DNA of 64,000 nucleotides from positions 5,317,001-5,381,000 of the forward strand of contig OZ014411.1 of NCBI GenBank assembly GCA_963965975.1, given 5' to 3'. Shown here in pieces: positions 24,029-34,728 of the stretch. Both the position numbers and the translations under genes were made by a program. Positions within the stretch are counted from its first letter, which is position 1, and each line of letters begins with the position of its first letter. The notes beneath the pieces were generated by a model. It was not told the origin of the DNA. It saw nothing but the letters and a program-made list of their open reading frames with translations, and did not search any database. The DNA comes from Xestospongia bergquistia. Taxonomy: Eukaryota; Porifera; Demospongiae; Haplosclerida; Petrosiidae.

Positions 24029-27000
24029 TCATGAATCATTTGCAGACCATTTATTGCTGCTTGATTCATTGAAACTGATATAGTGTTCATAATGATGAAT
24101 GATCTGTCATATTATCTAATGCCAGTTAAGTACATGAATACTTTGTATACTTTTCAGACCCTAGACACCACATGCGACTATGGCAATGATTATTGGACAT
24201 CTTAAACCATAGATATCATATGCAACTATTTCAACTTGATCATTCAATTTAGCTAAGTCCCAAACCAAATGTTTATTCTATGAATTTCACTTATACTGGG
24301 AATGTTTCAGAAACAATTTGGGACTCACTGTCCGTGTTTTTCTCTCCATCCTATATTACATCTATTGAAAGCTATATATATGACGTCAACAGTCTGATGC
24401 TAAACAGATGACGTCAATTCTATAGACATACTGTCTTTGTAACTATTTGGGACTCAAAGCAAGTATGTAAATTATATATCAAAATAAATAATTCAACAGT
24501 AACTTTCAAGTTATGATAATCCATGAGGTGATTGTTGACAAAAACATTAAAAATCACTGTCCTTTGGATTGACATCCACGTGCATATTCTACAAGTAATA
24601 GAACATTGCTATGAAGAATGGTACATGTAATGTTATAATTTAGTTGTGTAATTTCCAAGAATTTAAAGAAAAATAACACCTCTTAATTTATATGGCTTCT
24701 ATTACCCAACACACAGTATAATTATAGTCATTATTGTCTATCCATAACTTCCCTCTAGACCCTCCAACTATAGTAAATTATTAACCTGTGAAAGTACAAC
24801 CAGACTGGGGAATGATTATGTATGTTTTATTGCCTTGATGTCTGTTTATAATACTTACAGTCCTTTCATAAAATAACCTTTAGGAGACACTATGACTATG
24901 TGTATAATGAGTCATTGCTATGTGTGCAAACACGTATTCAAATTACATACAGGCGTAAGTATATGAAGCATTGTATAATTGTATAGACAGACATAATTTG
25001 AGGAAAGTCGATTGACACACTTATTAATATACTACATGTCCATGATTTGATTTTGGAAACTCAAAGCTATAGTTTCAATCTGACTAATAATTCAATTTTA
25101 TGCGAAAATGGTCGTGATTCAACATTAAATGCCATGTATGGATATGTCTGTATATATATAATATATTTTGCGTGTGTGTGTGCATGTTTTATATTAATAA
25201 TAATGAAATTAATAATGCAATCTTTAAAACTGAAAAGAATTTTTAACGAACTCTATATTATTAGCATCGTCGTTGTCAGAATACATTCATGACTGACTAT
25301 CCTTTCAAAGCCCGAGGTTTGTTACCTCCACGTACCTTGTATGGTATGTAGCACCATCTATAAAATTAATAATGAATTCATTTGAGATAGGCGTGACTCA
25401 TGGGGAATAACCTCGACTGAACTTTATTGAGATATCGAACTATAGCTTCAAACCTCGTCGTTTAAAGACCCAAGAAATCATTTCAGAACTGTAAAAATCT
25501 AAAAGTGAGCAACTTCGACTAAACTAATATCCTCAATGTTTGTATAAATATGTATCTATCCTTTGATCCTTTCTTGAGATACTTTGTTGTGCAATTTATT
25601 TGTCTTCTATATCCCTCCCCTAATTGATACTTGCATCACAAGGTGATTGTTGCCATAGAAATTTGCAACAACCACTTTATAAGCATAACTACCTGATATT
25701 TTTATTGGATTAGGTTAAAGTGGACATTAAAAAGAGGAACAAATAAAATGTGATAAAGAATGTTAATCCCTGATATATATTACACTTTCTTTGTAGTCTG
25801 GCATCGCCGTGTCTTAGTGTAGGGTTGACAACACCAGACTACATTTGTTAGGTATAAGATCACTCTTATTGGTTAATGGATGCTGAGTTAATTATTAATT
25901 TAATTTAAATTTATGTACAGTGTCATCATGCTATCAAATGATGTGTTTGCATTGGGTTTTATTGATTTACTACTCATCACTTTTTAAGTTCTTGTTAGTG
26001 ACGCTATCCTCTATGTCTTAGACTATGGAATTCCTTTAATGATTTGTACATTAGAACACTGTGTGAACAAACCATCAGTATAAAATTTGTGGCAACAGAA
26101 ATATTTTCCAAGCGTAGCTTTGTCTCTGAAGTGCTACAAACACAACCGACAGAATGATTACATGACTTCCTACTAGAAACCAAGCACTATTGCCTACTAA
26201 AGCAGTGATTAATGACCATCATGAACAGAGCCTGTAACTTTTAATTTAACAGCTGGTTGCTATCTATATCTTATGTTAATAGATTGAGAGTGTACATTAG
26301 TTAAGGATTACATTTAAACTAGCTGTATTTCTTCACTTTAGGTCTGTTCCTTTTTTATTATCTTTGACATAAAGTTGTCTAATATTTCCTTTTAAATTTG
26401 AGTTGATTCATACACTTATAAATTATATATGCCCTAATCTACTTACCCACCCCCTTACTGAAGGTATATCATGTAATCTAATTATAAGAAGGAAATTAAA
26501 TTTCCACTTAAGTGATCTACACACCATCTTGAGTACAATGAATGATATACAGTTGACATTATTTCTTTTACCAGGCATTGTTATGTATTAATGGTAATCA
26601 AATACAACCACATTGCCAATTCTACTATAAGAGATTGTATAGTGTATAAGTTATAAACACATATTGTCTTGTCAATGGGTGCTGTACAGCATTGTTATTA
26701 ATAACTGATAATGCCTTTATAGAGATAATCTTATTCCTAGATTCTAGCCTAGTTCTATGTAGTTACATTGCAATATTATAGTTTCAAATCATCAGAACTG
26801 CAATAGACATGGGAGATTAAGTCATTAAAGAGCAATCTCAGATAGTTATAACTTATATGTGGTTCTGTTGAAATCCATAGAAATACTAACTGCTCATATT
26901 ATGTTGCATTAGATATATTGATATTCAATATGTTTATTAACTATTAATTTATCAACAACATAATGTCAAAGGCTATACATTTGATATTCCAAAAAGCAAT

Positions 27001-27606
27001 ACATCATTAAAGTTTGTATAAGGGTTTTACCAATGTTTCATTTACTTGACTTCTATGACCTTTTAGAGAAAGCACTAATCACATTTATAAAGCTCTTTAT
27101 GATATAACGGATAGACTTCAGACCAGTAGTATGTTATCTCATTTAGATCAATATCACTGAAAGCTATTATGTATAACGTTTAGTACTTTATTGTAGTTTA
27201 TCTGTAGGTAATCATGTTAAATCTAGTAGTTCCTGGTATTATGTAAAACAAGAAGGATTTATTCTCCCAATTCATTTAGGAATTTATTATTAAACTTGTG
27301 ACATCTTACATCATGATGACGTACATCATGATCTCATGCATGACTTAAATGCAATGTCATTGGCACTAATTAATACATACAATGTCAACAATGGTGTATA
27401 ATATATTTTTAATATGGATGTATTTGCATTATATACATCCATATTATATACTATATAATAAAATAATTTTGTATATAGTTATTGTGTATTGTGAACAATA
27501 CAGTGTTTGTACTAATTGGTAATTTGGTACAGCTGCATAAAGTTGTATTTTATAACAATACTTCTGTTACAGCTAACAACCAGGTGACTAAATTTACACT
27601 TTCATT
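24029..27606. other. Intergenic region between EGF gene and CARD-like gene
   Basis: 3.6 kb with no supported coding exon. It holds two perfect TGACGTCA palindromes (24381-24388 and 24409-24416) and a 52-nt hairpin with 10-bp arms at 25792-25843. The rest is unremarkable AT-rich sequence. Confidence 0.5.
24381..24416. promoter_or_regulatory. Paired CRE palindromes
   Basis: TGACGTCAA occurs twice 28 bp apart (24381 and 24409), preceded by a TATATATA run. CRE/ATF-type sites in a pair suggest an enhancer or a promoter of an unannotated transcript. Sequence match only. Confidence 0.3.
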
Positions 27607-28116
27607 ATGGCAACAACCTCTATAACACAACCTTCATCGTTAGAATTAATACAAAGGTCATACACAGAGACGCTAGAAAGTCTTGACAGTGTTGTCAATT
27701 TAGCTGAATATTTGGCAGGACTGGACTATGTCTCTATGGAAACAGTTGATAAATTGAATTTGTTAGAGGGTGAAGGAAGTGCAGGACTTGTGGAAGCCAA
27801 AGAGGTCTTGATCAACATTTTAATGTCGTTGGGTGTAGTTAAGTTTGCAGAAGTTAAGAAAAGCATACGGGAATATTTAAAGCTTATTAAATCAGAGTCT
27901 ACTACTGTTGGTACTCCTCATGCTGTCACATCTCCACTGCCAAAACCTGTCCCTCGAAGTTATAAATCACCTTCCCCAGAACCAAAAGAAAATGGATTAG
28001 AATATAAAGAGGGTATGTCTGGTAATGTGAAGGAGAAAGCTGAGAGACATCATCGTCGTCGAGGACATGACATGTCAACTAGAAAACAACTAACAACTGA
28101 GGTTAGCCAAGAGTAG
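27607..28116 (+). CDS. Small CARD-like (death-fold) protein
   Basis: A single open frame of 169 residues with a good ATG (CATTATGGCAACA). Residues about 12-95 are helical with the hydrophobic spacing of a CARD: helix 1-2 LIQRSYTETLESLDSVVNLA, then YVSMETVDKL, then AKEVLINILMSLGVVKF, ending VKKSIREYLKLI. The pattern of VxSxExVxKL, then A/LLxxLxxxG, then xFxxxxxxL is that of CARDs such as those of RAIDD and RIPK2. The tail (about 100-169) is proline- and charge-rich, with PLPKPVPRSYKSPSPEP and HHRRRG. A GTATGT donor-like site at about 28014 could splice the coding sequence onward, so the C-terminus is uncertain. The role, probably as an adaptor in apoptosis or innate signalling, is inference; another death-fold subclass is possible. 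Confidence 0.5.
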   Translation: MATTSITQPSSLELIQRSYTETLESLDSVVNLAEYLAGLDYVSMETVDKLNLLEGEGSAGLVEAKEVLINILMSLGVVKFAEVKKSIREYLKLIKSESTTVGTPHAVTSPLPKPVPRSYKSPSPEPKENGLEYKEGMSGNVKEKAERHHRRRGHDMSTRKQLTTEVSQE

Positions 28117-28765
28117 TAATATGTCTATGTCCATATATACATATACTTGTGAAACGTCACTATATAGACTTAACATCAATGAATAGGGTAAATATTGACA
28201 GGTACTAGTCCAAGACTACAACTTCAGAGCTTGTTTGGATCAAAATGTGTATTTTGTACATGGAGACTTGATATGAGTACTAACCTTAACAAAGTAGTAT
28301 TAATGAAACATCTATTATTAAGATGATTGGACACGAAAGACTAAGTATGTGTGTATATCTAAATCTATTATTAGGTATAATGGGCTATACTGTACATAGA
28401 TTACTTTAAACATTAAGACTTGCATATAAGCACATGTAAATATTAACTAATCAAATTGTTATACTTAAGAAATGAAATCATTACTTGTTGTAGGCATACT
28501 TGTTTTATAGTGTTGTCTATAGTAGTGATACCAGTAACTTTTCCACGTAGGGTATGTCACAGCATGTGATCTTTGACTGTTTACTATTTATCACCTCTTG
28601 AAAATACAGATATCTATGTTAATGTATTGGTTTTGCTGATAAAAGTATCGGGGACGTCATTCTTTTGGCATGATAATTATTTGTGTTTCCTGTTTGTTAT
28701 GTCAGAGTTCATTAGAGTTACACAAATGTTTATGTCTGTGTTTGTTTATAAGTACATGTAAGAAT
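28117..28765. other. 3' flank of CARD-like gene
   Basis: No gene supported. The short open frame at 28573-28761 has no recognisable features and runs into the minisatellite. Confidence 0.5.
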
Positions 28766-29260
28766 AACAGTACATGTAACTAGTATAACAGTACACGTAA
28801 CTAGTATAACAGTACATGTAACTAGTATAACAGTACACGTAACTAGTATAACAGTACATGTAACTAGTATAACAGTACACGTAACTAGTATAACAGTACA
28901 CGTAACTAGTATAACAGTACATGTAACTAGTATAACAGTACACGTAACTAGTATAACAGTACACGTAACTAGTATAACAGTACATGTAACTAGTATAACA
29001 GTACACGTAACTAGTATAACAGTACACGTAACTAGTATAACAGTACACGTAACTAGTATAACAGTACACGTAACTAGTATAACAGTACACGTAACTAGTA
29101 TAACAGTACACGTAACTAGTATAACAGTACATGTAACTAGTATAACAGTACACGTAACTAGTATAACAGTACACGTAACTAGTATAACAGTACACGTAAC
29201 TAGTATAACAGTACATGTAACTAGTATAACAGTACACGTAACTAGTATAACAGTACACTT
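28766..29260. repeat. 21-bp minisatellite, about 23 copies
   Basis: The unit is AACAGTACACGTAACTAGTAT, repeated about 23 times with almost no change except one position. 16 units read ACACGT and 7 read ACATGT, the latter at units 1, 3, 5, 8, 11, 18 and 22. The variable site is a CpG-to-TpG transition. Long open frames across the array on the minus strand are repeat artefacts. Confidence 0.97.
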
Positions 29261-29757
29261 AGGCAGAGACAATGAGCATTAAATCAAATGCAATGAGGGC
29301 AATAAAAAAATCGAGCTTGCTCAATTGTCATAGTCAGTCATATTAGCAAGTGAGAACACCTTTACATTTAAGTCTTCTTATAAATAATCCCTCTTGAAGG
29401 GTATTTTCATGTTAAATGATAATAATATAATTATTGAAATATGGTCAATTAACAAAACAACTATTTTGTCTGGTATCAATAAAATGATATTTGATAATAA
29501 AAGTAGACACCACTAGAATAACTCTTAGTAATGTATAACAAGTGTTTGTGTTTGACATAAACAACCATAGGCCAAATTCCTATGTATGGAATTCGTTATG
29601 ATACAGTAATTTCCACAAAAGCCTTTAGTAAACCAATGTTTAAAGTCCTTTTAAGGGAAAAACAGGTATACAACTACAAAGTAGTTACATAATTAACATA
29701 TATAAATAATTATAGATATATACTTGTGTGAACATACCTACTCACTCCCACTTATAG
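29261..29757. other. Upstream region of the UBZ coiled-coil gene
   Basis: No coding exon supported. It ends in a pyrimidine-rich CACTCCCACTTATAG directly before the ATG at 29758. That looks like a 3' splice site, so a non-coding or additional coding 5' exon may lie upstream. Confidence 0.5.
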
Positions 29758-32700
29758 ATGGAATCCTTTGCAATGTTTTTTTTCACTTTGATGCAAAAAC
29801 TGACTTCATACTATGAGAAATCCAACACTTTGAAATCTCGTCTAACTTGGTTTCACCAGGATGTTCCTTCTTATGCTATTAGCAGATACTTTCCACGTTA
29901 TGTATTACGAGATTTACATGATGTAACAAGTGATGTGATTACTATCTCTGTGGAAACACTGATGGAGTCATTCAAACAGTTATGGGAAGCACAGCAAGAT
30001 GGTGGCAGAGAGAAGAGGAAAGAGAATAATCAAGAGAGAGAGAAGTCAAAGGAAATAGACAGATTGACTGAAGAACTAGTTACTGTGAAAAAAGCTCTTC
30101 AAGTGAAAGAACGAGAACTAAAAGAGGTAAAAATACTAATTTACTGTAAATATTTGAAGAAGTAGGAGAATATGACAATAAGGTTTATGTTTTTTATGTA
30201 TTGATTATAGTTATTTTACTTCAACAGATTCATGAGATTAATAACCAGTGGATGTTGGAGTGTTATGACTTAAAACAAGAAATAACTAGATTACAAAGTA
30301 GTCAGGATGGAAAAGATGTTATATTGGAGGAAAAAATCAATGATGATAATGATGTTATTGTGCAAAATGAAAACCAAGAACAACAACCTACAAAACAAGG
30401 TAACTTTATCTTGCATGTGTGTTTGGATGGGTGGAGCAGTGGGTTATATAAAGCAAGTCTTCATGTCAATATGAACATAACTTGTAATTATATGTTGTCA
30501 TAAATAAAAGTCACAATTAATATTTTTACATGATTGTTCTAAGAAGGACTACTAATCAACACAGGCACGACAGTTTTTTGAACCAACAAGGTTAAAGACA
30601 TACTTGGGCACAAAGATAACACCAAATAATACATCTTCAAATCATTTACAAAAAATGAATATTACTTCCAATAAGCACTAATACCTATTTTTCATAAAAG
30701 GACTGTAGTAACATTATCTGATGTTAATATTTTTTTCTTTGTATGTTCCTTTAAAAGCTTGTAGCTTATAGTTTTTAGCAAAAAGATAAGTACTTAGCAC
30801 TAAAAATAAGATGGAATACGTGTACGTGTGCTATTTATTAGTTACTCACTTGCTCTGCTCTTGAGTGGCTCATCATTTGCTGTGTTTCTTACGCTCAGGG
30901 TTTAGTTTTAGGATGGGGTCTAGTAACAGTGTAGTATAATGCTAATGGTACCACTCATACAATTATCAGAACAACTTGACACAAATGGCATGTCATATTT
31001 AACCCACATAATATGTGTTCCAGTCTAATGTGTGGGATGCTGTTTGTGTAAAAATTAAATAATACAGTTATGGGAGTGGCTCACTACTGCCTCATAACCT
31101 GTATATATAATCTATGATCATACTCTCAAGCGTTTAGGTTCTATATTTTGGGGTAGGGTCTAGTGTTTTATATTTTGGGGTAGGGTCTAGTGTTTTATAT
31201 TTTGGGGTAGGGTCTAGTGTTCTATATTTTGGGGTAGGGTCTAGTAACAGTATAAGAATATAGTGTAATGTTTATAACACCACTCCTAATTTTATTAATG
31301 TGAGGATTATTATTTTATTTATTTCATTTGTAGAGAAAGAGTCTTTGCTGGTTAAGTTAACTGAAGCTCATCAGAAGATATCAGAACTTGAGTTTTGTAT
31401 ACAAAATACCGTCAGAAGAGAAGATTACCAGCATCTCTTAGTTGAAGGAGCTGAGACAAAACAGCAATTGGAAGAGGTCAGTAGAGTACCGTAAATGTCA
31501 AAAATTTCGCTGCTCAAACTTTCGCACGTAAAATTTTCCCGAATTCATAATTTCGCGTTTTGTGTCAACCGCGAAAATTTGATTATTAATTATTCATGAG
31601 TCTAATTTTCACAATGTCACTCAACCGCAAAAATATAACTACCTCGAAAATTTTGCGTTTACGGTACTCCTAACCTTTATTATCTGATACACTGAAATAC
31701 TAACATAAAGCTATATATATTCCTTATGTGTACTGTATGAAACATTTCTTATTAGGTGCAATTCTAAATATGCTACATGTGACCAAAGACTACTTATTGT
31801 AATATGTTTTGCAAATCATATTCCAGAGTTCTCAGCCAATAAGATCTGTGCATGTGTGGCCACTACAAGCATAATAACCTGGAATGATACTCTTAAAATA
31901 CCATAGTTTGTACTTAAACCATAAGCTTGTAATGGTAGTCTATAAACTGAGAGTTACAAAGCTACAATCTAGTAGTAGCTAAAGTTTATGTTTTATAATT
32001 TCACAAAGTATACTAATATTTTAGCAGCAAATTCCTTGTGATTAAGGTGTTCAATTATCGTAATCCTTCCTAGATGACCTCTGATTGTGAAGTCTTGAGA
32101 GCTAAAATACATGCATTAGAGGATGAGCAGCAGTCACTGAAAGAGACAAATGAAGCCATTCTTTTGGAAATGGAGTCTCTGAGGAAAGAAAGTGAAGATG
32201 ATAAGAACCACATTGAAGAATTAAAGGATCGAGTAGCAAATTTGAGGCTAAACATGAAGAGTAAAGAGGTATATATTTATGTTATATATGTTAGATTGAT
32301 TGTAGATGTAAGTACACTGACTAAGAATAGGTCAGAGACAGAGAATTAATTGGTTTAATAAAATCAAGACATATGGTCATGTACAGTAGAGGATCAATTT
32401 GGTAGGGTGTCCCTGGGGGGTGGACTAGGATACGGTTGATAGTCTCCTTTTAAACACGAAGAGGTTGGTCTATTTGCAGGCTCGGTTCTACTGGCAATGA
32501 CTGTGTGGCTGATTTGAAGTGAGAGGCAACGCTTCATCCAAGATTACCTCTAAGCTTCTAAAATTTGCAGTGCTCTTTTGACCTGATCTAAAATGGCCAG
32601 TGTAATAGTAGACAAATCTGAAGTAGATAAATATAGAAAATTTAGTTCATTACTGTAGAACTACTATACTGCTATTCATTGTCTTATTATCTCATGTAGC

Positions 32701-33403
32701 CTACTGTTCGAGAGATGGCTCACCTACTGGAAACGAATCGTACTTTGGACAACAAAATAAAAGAGCTTGAAAATGTACTCGAAGCAATTCAAGATGACAA
32801 AGCTGATCTCTATGATAAACTTCAGACAGTAGAAAAAGAAAAGGAGTCAGTACAAAAAGATTTGGAAAGTGTTAAAGATGAACTTGTAGCATATCAAACT
32901 CATGTAAGTTTTACTAGACATATCAAAATATTGTCCATTCATATATGTGATGTGTAATCAAGGAGACATGTCTTGTCCTGTCTATGTTATGATATAACCA
33001 TTTTGAACTGTAATTAGGCTCATCATATTTTACAGATTAAATGGTGCAACAATTCAATGTAGCTGCTCCTTTAATCATTTATTATACACTCCTATAATCA
33101 TTAGTAAAGATGAAGTATAATTAACTCAATAGATTTACCACTGCTACTATTTATGGTGGTTTCTTTTAACAGATTAAAGATCTTGAGTTTCACCAAACCA
33201 AACCAAGCCACACCCATACTCCAGCATCCCCAAGAAGCACTAATCAGCCCTTTAATAATAAAAGGGACAACCCCTTTGATTCAGACTCAGAAGGGTACAT
33301 GAGTTTTCGTTCCAAGCAGCGCCAGTGTCCTATGTGCAATCATGTCTTTATGACATTATCTGAACAAGAATTCACCGGTCATGTTGCCAACTGCTTCCAG
33401 TAA
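29758..33403 (+). CDS. Coiled-coil protein with C-terminal UBZ-like C2HC zinc finger (6 exons)
   Basis: Exons 29758-30126, 30228-30399, 31334-31476, 32074-32268, 32700-32903 and 33173-33403 join in phase to give 437 residues. The first about 90 residues form a mixed helical segment I do not recognise. Residues about 95-365 are heptad-rich coiled coil in several blocks. A serine/proline linker (about 371-405) leads to the terminal finger with C413, C416, H431 and C435, in the sequence QCPMCNHVF then EFTGHVANC. This CPxC-x14-H-x3-C finger resembles the ubiquitin-binding fingers ending TAX1BP1/CALCOCO proteins, NEMO and optineurin. No DFxxER UBAN core is present in its coil. A likely role is ubiquitin-dependent adaptor in selective autophagy or innate signalling, by family analogy only. 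The 5' end may extend further because a splice acceptor abuts the ATG. Polyadenylation signal at 33449. Confidence 0.75.
31139..31250. repeat. Intronic tandem repeat of about 27 bp (x4)
   Basis: Four copies of a unit with core TATATTTTGGGGTAGGGTCTAG lie in the intron between exons 30228-30399 and 31334-31476. Confidence 0.9.
31485..31668. mobile_element. MITE with AGTACCGTAAA inverted termini
   Basis: A 184-bp element with 11-bp perfect inverted ends (AGTACCGTAAA and TTTACGGTACT). Subterminal inverted similarity includes AAAATTTCGC against GCGAAAATTT, and several TTTCGCG/CGCGAAAA motifs lie inside. No ORF. It begins only 8 bp past the splice donor of exon 31334-31476. No unambiguous target duplication. 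Confidence 0.75.
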
Positions 33404-33448
33404 ATACAGATCCTATAAACTACTACTATAAGAGTGTAATGTTACTGA

Positions 33449-33488
33449 AATAAAATTATCGTCTTTAATTATACTTATTACTCTTTAT
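33449..33488. terminator. Tail-to-tail polyadenylation signals
   Basis: AATAAA on the plus strand at 33449-33454 is 46 bp after the UBZ gene stop. On the minus strand AATAAA (TTTATT at 33483-33488) is a candidate signal for the UBR-box gene, whose stop is at 33964. If both are used, the two convergent transcripts overlap by tens of bases. The minus-strand assignment is less certain because it lies 480 bp from the stop. Confidence 0.4.
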
Positions 33489-33779
33489 TGTTGGTTTGTT
33501 AATAATTTTTAACAAGTTTTATTTTAGTTATCAATGTGCTTATTTAATGTATGGCAAAACATTTATATCAACCTTGAAGAACAGTTATATATATAATTAT
33601 ATATATCTAACAATTGTGTCATAAAGCTAATTGGGAAACGCTAGATTGAAAAGGTAACAGAGGGAGAGACTTGCAGCAAGAATCATGCAATGACAACTGT
33701 CCTAATGACTATTCTACATCTGAATTTAAAGAGGGTTCTAGCCATTTTTTCCACAGCAAAAAAAAATCCAATCAAACAT

Positions 33780-33960
33780 ACTAATCAAATAACATAACAC
33801 ATAATAAAATAACATAACACATAATAATCATAATATAGTAAAAATAATAACAACAATACATAACACAATAATAAGAAGAAACATAATACATAATAATCAT
33901 AATATAGTAAAAATAATAACAACAATACATAACACAATAATAAGAAGAAACATAATATAA
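33780..33960. repeat. AT-rich tandem duplication, unit about 70 bp
   Basis: Two near-perfect copies (about 33820-33888 and 33889-33957) of a unit containing AATCATAATATAGTAAAAAT and AACACAATAATAAGAAGAAA, preceded by a shorter AATAACATAACACAT repeat. It lies in the 3' region of the UBR-box gene. Confidence 0.85.
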
Positions 33961-33963
33961 TTA

Positions 33964-34728
33964 TTACTCAGGTTTAGATATCTTGCATTTTATAGCACAG
34001 CTAATTGATCCACAATCACAAAATGAGTTTCTAGTACCTTTAAATGTCACCTTATGGTTGCTATGGCAATTCTTCATACATTGAAAACAACATCCTTCGT
34101 CGGGGCTTGTAAAACAAGTATGACAAAAATAAAAAGGTTGTTTATGGAACTTTTTTCCTGTTAAAGAAAATGTACAGATATTCAATTTATGACCATTGCG
34201 ACCACAATCACATAATAAAGGTCGTAACTCTTGTGATACAATGTCATGTCCTAAATGACACCCATTAGCACATTCTTCACAACATCCAAATACACTGTCC
34301 TCACCCCAACATGTACGACACTGGAACCACTTCTCAATCCTTTTACTATTACCATGAGCATCATAACTACACTTGCGTCCAGCTTTGCAATAGATAGCAC
34401 AGGATTGTAAACCACAATCACAGAATGCATTCGAGACTCCGATAGAGACGGTAGGATGAGTAGCGTGACATTTACGTGAGCAGGGGGCACAGCAACCGAG
34501 ATTTTCGCCCGTAAAACAAGTACGACAACGGAAGAACTCCTGTTCAACATAGTTAGTTTTCAGGAACGTATATGTACATACAGAATCATTTCTGCCAGCT
34601 ATGACTCTAAGTTTCGAGGTGCCCTCTATGGGAGCTTCAGGCATTATGCGCTCTTGCTTAACGGACATCAGTGAGATGCGCCCACAAACGAGTCTATTCT
34701 TACAGTAGTCTTCAACAACCACACCCAT
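33964..34728 (-). CDS. Intronless protein with three tandem UBR boxes
   Basis: A single open frame; the first ATG is at 34728, giving 254 residues (the frame is open a little further upstream without an ATG). Three zinc-finger modules repeat the UBR-box pattern C, then CxxC, then CCxxCxxxCHxxH, then CDCG. Box 1 spans about residues 51-106 (CRTCF, CCAPC, CHATH, FCDCG), box 2 about 120-176 (CRTCW, CCEEC, CHLGH, LCDCG) and box 3 about 185-240 (CHTCF, CCFQC, CHSNH, FCDCG). In N-recognins (UBR1/2/4, UBR7) one such box binds N-terminal degrons. No RING, HECT, F-box, PHD or ClpS-like domain is present, so this is not an E3 ligase by itself. It may be an adaptor or decoy that binds N-degrons; function is inferred. 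Lack of introns may reflect retroposition or a lineage-specific gene. Confidence 0.85.
   Translation of the reverse strand: MGVVVEDYCKNRLVCGRISLMSVKQERIMPEAPIEGTSKLRVIAGRNDSVCTYTFLKTNYVEQEFFRCRTCFTGENLGCCAPCSRKCHATHPTVSIGVSNAFCDCGLQSCAIYCKAGRKCSYDAHGNSKRIEKWFQCRTCWGEDSVFGCCEECANGCHLGHDIVSQELRPLLCDCGRNGHKLNICTFSLTGKKFHKQPFYFCHTCFTSPDEGCCFQCMKNCHSNHKVTFKGTRNSFCDCGSISCAIKCKISKPE

Noticed and set aside
28730-29272. Two overlapping 170-180-codon frames of short repeats on the minus strand
   Set aside because: They exist only because the 21-bp unit is a multiple of three and stop-free in these frames; one lacks an ATG.
32400-32560. GC-richer intronic patch considered as a SINE or tRNA-derived element
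   Set aside because: No acceptable A and B box pair, no poly-A or target duplication; left unannotated.
27607-33403. A single gene joining the CARD-like exon to the UBZ coiled-coil exons
   Set aside because: The best donor (GTATGT near 28014) is phase 1, whereas the ATG exon at 29758 would need phase 0, and a minisatellite lies between. Kept as two genes, but RNA data could reverse this.
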